A stretch of DNA of 64,000 bases from Hippophae tibetana (Eukaryota; Streptophyta; Magnoliopsida; Rosales; Elaeagnaceae): contig CM072810.1 of assembly GCA_037013495.1 (NCBI GenBank), positions 31,835,843 to 31,899,842 on the forward strand. Direction: 5' to 3'. A model generated the notes under the pieces. The model saw only the letters and a list, made by a program, of their open reading frames with translations, was not told where the DNA came from and searched no databases. A program made the translations under genes and the position numbers. Within the stretch, counting starts at the first letter, position 1; each line of letters starts with the position of its first letter. Positions 24,320 through 36,880 of this stretch are shown piece after piece.

Positions 24320-26352
24320 CCAAACAACATTGCTGAAATGGATTGCATTTGGGTGAGTAACCCTTAGCACCATAAAGTTACGTCTTGCTAAGACATTAAA
24401 CTAAGCGCTGGATGGGAGGCAACCCATCATTTTAGGTAATTTTCCATTATTTGTTTTATTTATTTAATTTATATTGCTTATTTTAGTTTAATTACATGTG
24501 AATAGTTTTAAAATTGTTAAAACTAAAAATATTTGTTGAGATGTTAGAAGTTCACTGCGATCTATCTGTGTGCACTTTAATGAACACGATGGATGCACCT
24601 ACATTTCTCCATTACTACTTGCACATTCTCAGGAAATATGTAATCTTTCTTCTCTTTTCTCTTTATCTTTAATTTACAATTGTTACATTGAGGACAATGT
24701 AAGTTCTAGGTTGGGGGTGGTGAAAAGTTACCATGCTTAATTTAAAAAAAATTAACAATTTAAAAAAAAATTATTTTATTTTTATGTTCACATTTTCATT
24801 TTTATTGTGTTTGATTTTTATTTTCTTTGTGTGATTTAGTAAATTTTAGAATTTTAAAATTAGTTTCTCACAAAAATTTATCATTTCTTTAAATCAAATT
24901 TAAGTAAATAGTTAAGTTTTTTGGACTATTAGATTAATTTTTGAAAACATATCATGAAATATTTTTTATTTATTTTTGGTAATTATTTAGTTTTTTTTTT
25001 CATAATTAGTATTTCTTGATAATATGTGGAAATTATATTAAACCCAAAATCGGTGTTTATGAATGTTTTTTAGTAGAGACTACCTTTGTGAGATATAATT
25101 TGAGCCTAATTTCCTTTATTCAGAATGAAATATATATTTTTTCTACTCCAAACACATTTCTTATTTTTTCAAATTTTTAGATGATCTCTATAGGTATTAG
25201 CATTGAATGTATGAATTTTTTTCTCATCTTAATAGAGTGTCATATATTTTTTATTATTATTTTTGCTTAGATTAAATTATTTAAGTAGAAATTGATAGTA
25301 TATGCTTTTATCTCATTCGTGCATGCCTTTTACAAAAAAAAAGACATATATGGGGTGACCTAAACCAAAATCAAACAGAAAAGCCACAAAATTAACCACT
25401 CACCAAAATCCTAAAAAAATGTACAATATGTACATGGGTTGACGCTTTAAAAAATATATATATTGAAAAAAATCTTCAGAAAAAATAGAGAGATAAAGAA
25501 TAAATAATATAATCTACATACTATGACTCACATTGTCCACAAAGTTGTGAGTAAAGGCTAATTACAAAAGAAAGATATAGGAAATAATTTCCTAAAAAGT
25601 CATTGCATTTTCTTCATTTGTAAAAGGCATATATCTTGAATTTATTTCTTAATGAGTTTGATTTATGCATGAAAATAATTTTTATATATGATATCTTTAT
25701 AATTTATACATTCAATTCTTTTCATGAGATCAACGTAAAAATAACATTTTGAGCCTTTATTTTTTATACATATGCGAACATATTAGTTCATTTCTATACA
25801 TCAACTATTTCGCATATAAATTAGTATGAGTGTTTGAACCCATAGGATTCAGTGTTTTGAGAGTATTGACTAGTGAGGAATAGAGTCGAAGCAAATTGGG
25901 ATTTAGACACTAAAATAGGGTAAAATTAAATTGATACATTTTTTATATGATTTTCGACTAATTATTATAATAAATTATGATTGTTTAAAAAAATTAAAAT
26001 AACTTATGCTTTAGATTTTAATTATGATCTTAAAGGAGATTAAAAAGTATAAGACATTTTTGTGTTATGTTTCATGTTGTTTTCTTTTATTTTATTCTTA
26101 AAAGTTAATTTTTGATTTTGTTGTAATTTTAGTTTTTAAGTTGTTATTTTTATTAATTTTTACATTTAGTTCAATGTTTGTGGGTATCATTATTGAAAAC
26201 CCTCACGAGACTCAAACTCATCCACTAGGGCAACCTAGGGGTTTAAAGGCTTGTTGCATATGCTAAATGCAACCGTGTCAATCCATGGAAGTGATTTAGG
26301 ATAGTTTAATTTTTAGTTTTTATTGCTTCTCTTGCTAAGGGACTAGCAAGAA
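24320..26352 (+). other. Gypsy G 3' non-coding region
   Basis: No coding frame. It contains TGGGAGGCAACCCA (24413-24426) and TGAGGACAATGTAAG (24689-24703), which recur in element B at 5245-5258 and 5321-5335. A TTGGGGGTGG tract at about 24711-24720 is an internal polypurine-like tract. There is no envelope-like frame. The rest is AT-rich. Confidence 0.55.
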
Positions 26353-26367
26353 GCTGGTTGGGGGTTA
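26353..26367 (+). other. Polypurine tract of Gypsy G
   Basis: GCTGGTTGGGGGTTA lies directly before the 3' LTR start at 26368, the usual position for plus-strand priming. Confidence 0.6.
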
Positions 26368-27962
26368 TGATGGGTGCTCAAAAAGCACTAAAATTAGCAT
26401 GATTATATAAATTTGTCTTTTTGGAATCACGAGTATTTTTATTATTTTTCAGGAATTTTAACTTAAAAAAAAAACTTAAAGACTTAAAGAAAAATACTGG
26501 AGGCAATACATCACAAATATATTCTAAATTAAATGAGGAAAGGTCAAAAAAGATGGAAAAATTGGACAAAATAGTCAAAAAGGAGGAAATCGCGCACGCA
26601 GCTGCCCAGCAGCGCCGGCCAACGTACGCAGCACGCACAACAGTGCGTGCCAATCTGCACGCATCTGCCTCATTCTGCGCAAGCTGGGCGAACAACTGCG
26701 CCCGATCCGTGCACCCATCTATGCCCCGTCCGTGCGTGCCTCTATGCACCCCTGTCCCAGTCTGTGCGCACCTCTACTCCATTCTGCGTGCACCGGCGTG
26801 CCCACCTACCAATTGACGTCATCACCACCTACTACGCATTTCCTCCATTTTTAATCATTTTCCACCCACTTTTTCTTCCTATCCTCACCTATAAATACCC
26901 ATATTTTCTTCATATCAAAACACACCTAAAAAACATCTTCTTCTCTCTTTCTTTGTCTCCATTTCTTAGTTTTTAGCTTTTCTAAGTTAGTTTTTCTTAG
27001 TTTTAGAGTTCTTCTCTTTTTGAGAAGAACTAATTATGTTTTTGTAATTTATTTGCTTTTTGATTCAATAAATGGAAATGGAAATTCCGTTTGGAAGTTT
27101 TCCAGCAACAGAAATAACATCAAAGTACTGTAAGGATTTTATTTTCTTTACAATTATTTTTTATGCTTTATTCTTATATGTTATATTTAATTGGTCTGTG
27201 ATTAAATTTAACTTTGCTGGCTGTTTGTAAACATGATATAATAATAACGGTGTTATGCTTGCGAAATATTAAATAGGTAAACATCTCTAAAATGAATTGA
27301 TTTTCTTTTTATTCAAGATTTTATATTAAGAATGTTAGAAAGAAAGATATTATTTTTCATTACAAACTTAAATTTGAAAATTAGATTTTAAGGTTTAGTT
27401 ATCCGGTCTGATTTAGAGTAGTGCTCTTTTATTTGTTGGTACAATCGCCTAGTAGTTAGAGTGAAGCTCTATTTCAAAAGTTTTTATAAGAATTATTATC
27501 TAAAAATGTATTGACAACATGTTTTTAGTAGTAGTTTTAAAACTTGAAAGTTAGTACTCGGATAATTAAATTCTTAGGTTTAATTTGGACACCTTGAATA
27601 AATTTTAAATTGTTTAATCCCACCAAAGGTGGCATTTAAATGGTTCATTTTCAATCTCTTAGAAAATGGAATTAATTTAATTAACCAAATTAGTTATCAA
27701 CCCCACCCATAGGTATTAATTGATTTGTTTAGTTAACAAAGAATATCTAACCCCACCAAAGGTGGTATTCATATAAAAAAAGAGAGAATCAATAAATATC
27801 AATTTATATCTTTAATAACCTAAATAATATGAGCAAGCATAATTAACTTAGTTATTATATCCATAAATACTCCACTATTATAAAAGATAAAATTTGCATA
27901 AATGTTTATTGAATCTGTATCTATGTTTATTTTTATGTTATTAGATTAAAAACACAAAACCC
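26368..27962 (+). repeat. 3' LTR of Gypsy G, truncated
   Basis: It starts TGATGGGTGCTC and matches the 5' LTR through AAAAACACAAAACC, then diverges at 27963. The last ~200 bp of the LTR (18121-18323 in the 5' copy) are absent. It keeps the C-rich island (26585-26810), TATA box, hairpin (27007-27031) and AATAAA. By eye the two LTRs differ at a few percent of positions plus small indels. Confidence 0.8.
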
Positions 27963-28254
27963 CATGTCATGTGTACCAAGTGATGTAGGCCTCTCCATGT
28001 GTTGGCAGGATGTTCATTTTGATTTTCACCACCCGATCAATGACCCTACCATGCATCATCATATGATTAGTCTATTCATTCCTCTATGGTAGCACGTAAT
28101 TCATATCCACAAATCACAATGCACCACGTGATGCTGACTCAGTATACCTTAGCCATGAACAGTCCATCCCCACCATGCATCGTGTGTTGATTTGTCCAAT
28201 GTTTTTTGCCATGCCACGTGTTGCATTCCTATTGACCAACGTTGTTAATTTTCC
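27963..28254. other. Unassigned stretch after the truncated Gypsy LTR
   Basis: Less AT-rich than the surroundings, with CACGTG boxes (about 28119 and 28216) and several CCATGCAT-like words. No coding frame. Probably part of another LTR, but no copy was found in the window. Confidence 0.3.
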
Positions 28255-29235
28255 TTTTTTCATCTCAACCTTTTTTTCTAAAGCTAATCCAACGGTACAA
28301 ATTCCATATGAGCCTAATTCAACCGTCTAATTACCTCAAAACCCTAATGAGCCAAAATTATTATGTGTTTTATCAGTTTTTGGAGCCAAGAATAGAGAAA
28401 AATACAGAAAATTTAAAAGGAGTTACAATTATAGTGGAGATTTAAGAGGAGATTGGTGCTATAATTGAAGAGATTGATTGTATTTCTTCTTCTTCTCCTT
28501 TGTTTATCAATTATTATGTCTTTCTTTTTAAATAATTTGAGCTTTATGTACAAAATTATGTCTAGTAAATTATCAATCTATGGGTCTTATGAATCCAATT
28601 TTTTACATTTGATGATCTAATATTTTACCTCAATTATGGTTTCAATTTAATTATATTATTTAATCTAATTTTTATGCTATAAATGTTTTGGCCAATAATT
28701 GTTCTATAGAGGAAATTAAATAGATTTGAGAGAATTATTTAATTATTTGTCTTGATTAAATAACATGCATAGTTTCTAGGCAGAGATGTATGATTCATAT
28801 ATATGTGATCCATAATTGATGAACTTAATGAGTAGTATTCAATTTAATTGACATGAGAGTGTGATTAGGTTAATTACTATATGGTGTGTAGTTTACTTGA
28901 GAGAGGAATACATGCTAGGTTAGATTCAATTGATCATGTAATTGATTGGTAATTATATTGGGAGGATTTTGGGGATTCACATGTTTAGAAAATTGTGAGC
29001 TAAGTATTCCTAGATATTTTCTCATATATCTTCTCGGTTTCCAATTTTGAGTTAATTAATTATTGCTATTTATTTTTAGTTCTTTAATTTTGATTTCTTA
29101 AAACATAAAAACACAAAAAAAATTAATTTTTTACTTTTTTAGATTTAAAAATTGGTTTCTAATAACATAATCTCCATGGGAACAATATTTTCTTATCATT
29201 ATATTACTTGTTACGATACTTATACTTGTGTATTC
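28255..29235 (+). repeat. Probable Gypsy-type LTR remnant
   Basis: Ends with CTCCATGGGAAC (about 29171-29182), TTATCATTATATTACTTG and ATACTTATACTTGTG, the same kind of terminus seen reversed at 8195-8260. A purine-rich block (28395-28470) is followed by a long pyrimidine/AT stretch. No primer site follows, so it is a solo or fragmentary LTR. The left edge is a guess. Confidence 0.4.
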
Positions 29236-29259
29236 ATTGCACAAAATATGTGTCGATCT

Positions 29260-30480
29260 GATGCATGGATTGCATCTCTACAATATTTTAAATATTTTGA
29301 TCATTTGACGTACTTTTCTCTCTCTAGGACATCTGCCATAACAAATCTACTTCCATTTTCATCATCTAACAGTCTAGATTTAATCTGAGCCCAAAACCTA
29401 ATTCTTCCATATAAATACCGAAACAACACCCCATTAAACATAGATAGTATCAAAATTGCATGAAATATGAGAGAAAAATTAGGGGAAATCCATATTTGTG
29501 CACTTCTTGAAGATCCTTGAAGAAAAATTGAAGAACATAATGAATATTGATTTTTTTGGTTCCTTTGGCTCCAATGATTCATCCAAATCAAACCCTATTT
29601 TTACCATTTCATTATTTATGGTGGAAATATTTAGTTATTATTACGGATTTAATAAATTCTATATCTAGCAAAATATTCATTATGATTATGGATTTTTTTT
29701 AAGCTCTAGATCATGGTTTAATTAATTTAATGTTATGATAATTTAGTTTCAATTCTTGATTTTTTTGATTTTTTAATTCTATATTTGAATGTCAAAGGCT
29801 ATGCATGTGTTCCTTAGAGTGATTGACTAGTTCTTTACATGAATATCATTATTACTTGTCTAAGATATTATTATATAATTGCTAATATTTTTATTCCAAG
29901 TGATACCTTATGGTTGTTGTCATAAGTAGGATTGAGTGCCTACATTAAATGTTATTAATGGTTTTAATCTTGCCTAATTCAATTGTCATCGTTTTAAATC
30001 ATAATTATATGAATGAACTAAATCTAGTAAGTGGATATTTTGGTTGTTAAGGATTTAGGTTGATTTATAATTATATTATGGATCAATGCACAGTAATAAA
30101 AGGTAGAAAGTCTTAAGTAGACGTAGGCTTCTAAAGCTAATGTTAAGAAATCAAGAAGGATTTTAAATTATTAATTTGATATATAGGATTTAAGAAATTA
30201 ATTTTGATTGATGACATGATTAATTGAATTGAAGGCTATTGGTTAAGATAATCCCATGATAACAAATCTTTCATTATTTTATTTATTTATTTCCTTTTTT
30301 CAAAAATCAAACAAAAAAACCCATTTACTAATTTTAATTAATTTATTAACTAACTAATAATTAAGAGTAGACATTATTATCAATCTTCATGGATACGACA
30401 ATCCGTGTTCTTAAATTATTTATCACTTATGCGTGACCACATGCACTTATGTGTGCTCGAGTGTGTCACTTTCTCTGCTT
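29260..30480 (+). repeat. LTR B fragment, copy near element A
   Basis: Homologous to about 2900-3972. Shared blocks are TTCTCTCTCYADGACAT, GGATTTAATAAATTCTATAT, GTAGGATTGAGTGCCTA, GAATTGAAGGCT, and the end TCATGGATACGACAATCC with ACTTATGTGTG. It lacks the LTR start and is not followed by a recognisable primer site. Confidence 0.55.
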
Positions 30481-30582
30481 CCCTTTCTATTGTCACCATA
30501 CTTAAGTCTATTAAGAAAGCTTGGGCCTATCCTAGCCAATATGCTATCATAAAGGATGAGATAAGGGTACTTACATAAAGAG

Positions 30583-31944
30583 TGCAAGATCTATGTGAGT
30601 GTTGGTGATATTTATGAATAAAACATACAAATGTAATTTTAATATCTAAGTGTGTCCTTTAAGAATATTTTTAGAAACTATCAAGCTCCACCAATCACAA
30701 TTCAGGTATATCTATGTTCTTATGCACATTTGATTACATATTCGACACATAAGAACATTTTGAGATTAGGCTACTTGATTGATCAAGACATCTCTAGAAT
30801 GATCAAGGTATATAGATATATCAAGAATCAATCTAGACAGTTTAAAAGATCCTAAATTAATTATTCAATTGATAAGATCGATCAATCTATTAGTTATATT
30901 GATCGACCCTTGTTCAGAATTAATTAATTATTACATGGGATCAATCGATAATTGACTGGATCGATCAAACATATTTTTCTATATTAGATTGATTGAAAAG
31001 GGCATTCGATCTATTAAACTAAATATTCAATCAATCGAGAATATGTTCGATCAATCAAGTGCTCAGGGCTTTGATTTTAAAACCTATTTTTAACTCGAAT
31101 TTAATTGGATTTTTACTATATATATTATCCTTTTTCTTTATAACTCTTTTAACTGATTTTATGGACAATATAGTAATTTTACTTTGATCACCTAGTACTT
31201 CAAAGTATTCTATATGAACAAACCTAAGAACACAACTTTAATCAACAACATAATAGAATTCTTTTCATCTTAATCTATCTCATATTATTTTGCAAAAACT
31301 ATTCTAGTAGGCTTTTTCATTGAGTTAATATATCAAACATTTGTAGTTATGTTTGATGGATTAACAAGCCTATAATATTTGTTATATTGTGTTTTACACT
31401 AATTGTTCCATAGTTGCTAGTTGATTTTGATTTATCTAATATATTTATTAAATAATCTAGTAAGGGTTATTCATCATTGATTCTTCTTTAGGACACATAT
31501 TTTCACTTGTGTTATAGTGCTAGCTTTTCAGGTACTGATAGAACAAGTTTGATTTGTGTGACTTAAGTTGTTAGAACATTGGCCTGGATCAGATAACCTT
31601 TCTTGTAGAAGCTATGATGAATGTAACGGCTTGTAAGTGGATTACTTGGGGACTTTATCTTCGTGGCTAGTATATGACATGGCCTCGTAATTGGACCTTA
31701 TTTAATCATAGTGGATAATTAGGTTGTCCGATTGACTGATGGTTTTCCTCTTAGGTCATTGGCATGCCTTAGGTTGTTCTCACTTAAAAATATTATTTGT
31801 CATCTTTATATTTTTTTCGTTATTTTATTTTCATATGATAGCATGCATGGCCATATATGAAAATTTTAACTTGTCATTAATTTGTTGATTATTTATTCAC
31901 CTTCTTTAGATAATTAGATTAGTAATGAAAAAGAAAATTTTAAT
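30583..31944 (+). repeat. 5' LTR of Copia element A
   Basis: It starts TGCAAGATCTATG and ends directly before a primer site at 31945. The copy at 35525 starts TGTAAGGTCTATG and matches throughout. It contains a dense cluster of ATCGAT/GATCAA-type words (30770-31070) and a TATATATTAT stretch near 31117. The 3' end block TTCACC...GATAATTAGATTAG is shared with 1-323. Confidence 0.75.
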
Positions 31945-31959
31945 TGGTATCAGAGTTGG
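31945..31959 (+). other. Copia primer-binding site of element A
   Basis: TGGTATCAGAGTTGG corresponds to the initiator tRNA-Met primer site common in Copia elements and directly abuts the LTR. Confidence 0.75.
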
Positions 31960-31979
31960 TCATTAGATACAATTAGTAT

Positions 31980-34008
31980 GCCTAGGATCCTATTATAAGT
32001 CATTTGAGAGAGAGTTTGTCTATAACATGTGCTCTATACTTTGATGGGTCTAATTATCCATATTGGAAGGCTTGTATGAGAGTCTTCTACGATCCATAGA
32101 TGAGAGTGTCTAAATCTCTGTGGTTTATGGTTGGGAACCACCTATGTTTACCAAAGATGATCTAGTCAGTCCAAAACCTAGAAAAGATTGGACCATTGAA
32201 GATAAAACTGGTAGTAACTAGAATCAAAAGAGTATTAATGTTATCTTTAGTGCTATGTTTGTTAATGTGTTTCATCATATTTCTTATATTGATGTTGCTA
32301 AGCATGCTTAGGATATTTTAGAGGTTGCCTATTAGGGGACCACACAAGGTAAAAGAGTTAAACTTCATATACTTGGTAGTCAATTTGAAAATCTTAGATG
32401 AAATAAGATGAGACATTTTCTAAATTCTATGCTAAATTATGTGATATCACTAACACCTTTACCAATCATGGGGATAAAATTGATGATTTCATAATAGTTT
32501 GGAAGATTCTTTACTCATTACCAGATCACTGTCATTGATGAAAGAAAGGATGTGAATTCCATGAAAATAGAGAAACTCGTTTTCTCACTTTAAACTTTTG
32601 AGATGAGCTTTCAAAAACCTCCAAAGAATAAAGGGATCACTTTCAAAAATGCCATGAGTAATGATAGTGATAATGATAATAATGAAGAATTCAAACTCTT
32701 AGTCAAAAGTCTCAAGAAACACTTAAACCATAATGATTCATAGAGTAACTAGCGACCAAACCATTCAAGGGATCAAGATCCAAGAGAACTTAAACATGTG
32801 AGCTCTAAAGGTAAGAAATCTAAACCCAATGGACCTCATTGATTTGAATGTATTAGTTATGATCACATTTTAGCTGATTGTGCAAATAAGAAGAATAAAA
32901 ATATAAGAGCTTTCAATGTACACTTACTAACTTTGAAAGTGATAACAACAATCTAGTTGAACTAGAAAATAGTGACACCAATTATATGGAATTTAATGCA
33001 ATTGCTAGTGGACATTCTAGTAAGTCTAACATTGATTCAAATGATGAAGAAAATAATGTTGAGTTTCTATTCAATAAATTTAATGAAAATAATCTTGATG
33101 AATTGCTTTTTTATTTGATTGGCGGTAAGAGACATAAGGATAGGTTACTAGTAGAAATAACCAAATTAAATGATAAAATTAAATCCTATGAAATAAATTC
33201 CTCATTACTAAAAAAAGAAAAACTTGATTTGTTTGAGCCTATTAATGATTTGAATTCAAGTCTTGTAAAATGAAACAGGAAAATAAACTGGCACAAGAAC
33301 TTAAACAATCCAAAGAAGCTATAAAAGGATAATTATTGGAGCTAAAAGCCTAAAAAAAATTTGGATTATGGAAAACCTATTAGATACAAGAGTGGACTAG
33401 GCTATTTAGATGAGAATTTTATGCCATCATCTTCAAAAAAAAATGAGTTTGTAAAACCCTCTAACCCTTCTTCTTCATAGGCTACAAATATAGCTTCAAC
33501 ATCAAAAATCACATTTGTAAGGCCTTTTAACTCTACTTCTAGTGTTACTCATCATAAACAAAGAATAGTTGCATCGTTGATTGAAAAATATGTTGAGTTT
33601 ATGCACGTCTATCATCATTGTGGTTAGAAAAGTCATATTAGGCCCAAGTGTATATTTTTTATTAATGCTTCTAAACTTAATAATACTTTCCATACTTCAT
33701 ATAGTAGGGCTCATAACCCTTATCTATCTATGCATGTTGCATCATATTCTAGGATGAATGGAAATTATAATAACATGTTCAAAAATTCTACTAGAAGGCA
33801 TGAAATTGTTGGCTCAAAGAGTCATGTGAAATTCAACGCTTGTAATTCTAGGACTAATTACCATCATCCTATCATACATATTGCATCTTTATTTAGGATA
33901 AATGGAAAATCCAAAGGTAAGTCCAATAATATACCAATGCCAACTAAGGTAGTTGCTTTCCAACCCAAAGATATTAAGAAAACAATTCAAGGAAGTTTGG
34001 TCACCTGA
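31980..34008 (+). pseudogene. Copia element A gag, decayed
   Basis: The N-terminal part reads FDGSNYPYWKACMRVFY (about 32040-32090), the DUF4219-type start of Copia gag. The UBN2 region follows through several frames. The piece 32986-33273 is acidic and then a predicted coiled coil (LLVEITKLNDKIKSYE), and is open for 95 residues. A knuckle-like block near 33600-33650 has HVYHHC followed by a stop and then KSHIRPKC, so one internal position has become TAG. The last open piece (33730-34008) is basic and asparagine-rich. The same layout (DUF4219, UBN2, coiled coil, knuckle) is seen in the minus-strand gag at 12790-14655. Confidence 0.65.
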
Positions 34009-35524
34009 CCATCATTTATTACTCACCTAGATACTTTTGTTTAAATACTTAACTGACGCAAAGATATAGCATCTTTAGTTTGTTTTTTATTGATATTTAT
34101 TTAGTTTTGGAAAAAAGATAAAAAAAATTAAAAAAGGAAGGAAGTAGACATGCTTTAACATTATCATGACCTCTGTTCATATTTATTTTGACTGACTATA
34201 CATAATTCAAATGGATATTTTCATTTGTGCATTTACATATTTTTCACATTTGGTAATTGATGTTGACATGAACCTACTCACACACTCACTGGACACATAT
34301 GAATGTTATGCTTGAAGTTTATAATTGATTTTTTTAGATCCTAGACAATGAGCTAATCTTGACTACAAAGTTTTTTTAGATATATCATTCACTTTCTACA
34401 ATGTTAATATAGAGAGATACTTAGGTTTGAGAGGGCTGTCTACTATGATGTGTAAAGCTATCGCAATGAGTGGAGAGGGCTACCTCATAACTAGTGTGAA
34501 AGTCATCATATTAGGTTTTTGGCTCATGAAAATTTCATTAAAAATAATAATAATAATAAAGGAAAATAGAAATATACAAAAACTTTTCAATGCAAAAGAA
34601 GAAAGAATCACAAATGGTTATACAAAAAGAAAATAAATAACCAACCCCTCACACACAAAAAAACATTAATACAATAGTGGAATACCCAAAAAAATAAAAG
34701 TAGTTTAAAGTTCTCTCTTGGTAAGTAAATTTTATTTTATTTAAGTATGAATTCAATAGCAATTTTTGATGATAGGTGATACTATTTCCTTTAAATCCTT
34801 CATAACTAATCATAAATGAAATAATTGACATACTATTACAGTTTCGATATTTATCTCACTTCTGGTGACTGTCAATATGTCACTATATATATTAGTATGT
34901 TTGTTTAACTTGTCTACCTATATTTATGATGTCAATGGAATGTCACACTTTGACCAAATTTAATTTCATCATTTGTGTGTACTATTATAGTCATGTTAAG
35001 CTAAGTCAAATATATATATCCATTATTATAAAAAATATTTATTTCAATTTATTTATAGGAGTGATAAAACTTAGGGGGAGTTCATTCAGAGCATACATCT
35101 TCTTCTTCCTCATATTAGATTTAAGCTTCAATGTTATATTATTTATTCGTATGACAAAAGTGGGAAGAAAAATTATATTACTAAATTTAGGGGGAATCAA
35201 TTTTGAATATTTTTTTTTGAAATATTACACATAAGGGGAGTAATGTGTTTTGATTTATATTTTATGATTAATCACTCTTATGAATATTATTTGTTTTTTT
35301 TATATTATTTTATACATTGAACTAATGAACAATGAGTCTTTTAGGATAAGTTGTTTGGGTATTTATGTTTTTGACTTTCATTATAAACATGAGCTTTCAA
35401 GATTTAAGTAAAAATGGGTTCATCAGATCATAGGATAGTATCACTATGTAAAAACATATTTTCCCTATGAGTGTTATACAGTAAGAAAGAGGTTTTATCA
35501 CACGAATATGGAAAAAAGATAGAT
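34009..35524 (+). other. 3' non-coding region of element A
   Basis: No recognisable coding sequence. It holds AGGGGGAG (about 35072), AGGGGGAA (about 35190) and AGGGGAG (about 35234), polypurine-like tracts typical of the region behind Copia pol. Pol itself has been deleted between gag and here. Confidence 0.45.
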
Positions 35525-36880
35525 TGTAAGGTCTATGTTAGTGTTAGCGATATTCATGAACAAAAAATATAGAGATAATTTACAAATGTAATTCTAGCTT
35601 CTAGGTATGTCCTTCAAGAATATTTTCAAGTTGAAGAAACTATCGAGCTCCAAAAATCACAACTCAGGTATATCTATATTCTTATGCACGTCAGATTTCA
35701 TATTAGACATGTAGAAGCATTTTGAGATACTCAATTGATCGAGAATTGATCTACTTAGTTTAAAAACTCTTGAATTAATAATTTAATTGATTAGATCGAT
35801 TGAGTAATTAATAGTCAATTGATCGAGTACTAGATCAATCAATTTATTAGTTAGATTGATTTAGTGTAGTTCAAAATTAATTATTTATTACACTTGTTCG
35901 ATCGATAATTGGCTAGATCGATCAAACATGTTTTGATTACTGTATTGAATTAATCGATAAAGAAATTCAATCGGTTAAACTATTTACTCAATCAATCTAA
36001 AATATGTTAAATCAATTAAGTAGCTAGGGCTTTGATTTTAAAGCCTATTTCTAACTGGAATTGAATTGGCCTTTTACTTTACTATCATTTCCCTTTAAAA
36101 ATCTTTTAAATGATTTTATAGATAACATAGTAATTTTACTTTGACCTAGTGCTTCAAAATATTCTATATATATAAACCTATGCATACAACTTTAATCAAC
36201 CACAGAAGAGCATTCTTCCCTTCATCTTAATCTCTCTCATATTGTTTTGTAAGAACTATTCACATGGGATTTTTTATTGAGTCAATTTATCAAATATTTA
36301 TGGTTGTATTTAATGAGTTAACAAGCGTACAATATTTGTGATATTATGCTTTAGACTGGTTATTCTATGGTTGCTAGTTGATTTTGAATTATCTGATATA
36401 TTTATCAAATCATCTAGTTAGGGTAGGACACATATTTGCACATGTGTTATTATGCTAACATTTCAAGTACAAGTAGAATGAGTTTGATTGCTTGTGTGAC
36501 TCAAGTTTTCAGAAAGTTGTGCTGGATCCAAACACTATTCTTGTAGAGGCTATGATGAAAGCAATGACTTATAAGTATATTACTTGGGGACTTTATCTTG
36601 GTGGGTAGTATAATAACTAGCATTGTAATTGGACCTTATTTATTCATAATTGATAATTAGGTGGTCTAATGAATCGATAGTTTTCCTCTTAGGTCATTGG
36701 TGTGGCCTAGGTTGTTTCCACCTAAAAATATCTTGTATCATCTTTATATTTTCACATTATTTTATTTACATGTGATTACATGCTTGGCCATTTATGAAAA
36801 TTTTAATTTATCATAGTTAAGTTGATTATCTATTCACCCCTTTTAGCTAATTAGATCTGTAACTAAAAAAAATTTCAAAT
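35525..36880 (+). repeat. 3' LTR of Copia element A
   Basis: It matches the LTR at 30583-31944 over its whole length, with moderate divergence and small indels, including the cluster of ATCGAT-type words (35725-36020). It runs to the AAATTTCAAA position that corresponds to the base before the primer site. Copia pol sequence follows at once rather than a primer site. Confidence 0.7.

Larger units (their letters stand above)
16482..27962 (+). mobile_element. Ty3/Gypsy LTR retrotransposon G (Athila/Tat-like), decayed
   Basis: An 11.5 kb element with two long LTRs, a primer site, a leader, gag, protease, reverse transcriptase, RNase H and integrase in Gypsy order, a 2 kb non-coding 3' region and a polypurine tract. 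The integrase-after-RNase-H order makes it Ty3/Gypsy. The tRNA-Asp-like primer site, very long LTRs, absence of a chromodomain after integrase and a long 3' non-coding part point to the Athila/Tat group; this is inference from layout. At least ten in-frame stops, many at positions where tryptophan or glutamine is usual, make it inactive. The 3' LTR lacks its last ~200 bp, so no target duplication can be read. Confidence 0.85.
30583..36880 (+). mobile_element. Copia element A, gag-only
   Basis: Two related 1.36 kb LTRs enclose a 3.6 kb interior with a primer site, a decayed gag and a non-coding 3' part that has three GGGGGAG/GGGGAG-type tracts. No protease, integrase, reverse transcriptase or RNase H is present inside. 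The interior therefore depends on enzymes from another element. Boundaries follow from comparing both LTRs; no matching 5-bp target duplication was seen at the outer edges. Confidence 0.65.

Noticed and set aside
30770..31070. ATCGAT-rich stretch as a satellite array or CRISPR-like array
   Set aside because: Word spacing is irregular, there are no constant repeat-spacer units, and the whole stretch lies inside an LTR present twice.
34649..35234. Short hydrophobic open frames behind element A gag
   Set aside because: Low-complexity Ile/Phe/Tyr-rich translations of AT-rich 3' non-coding DNA.
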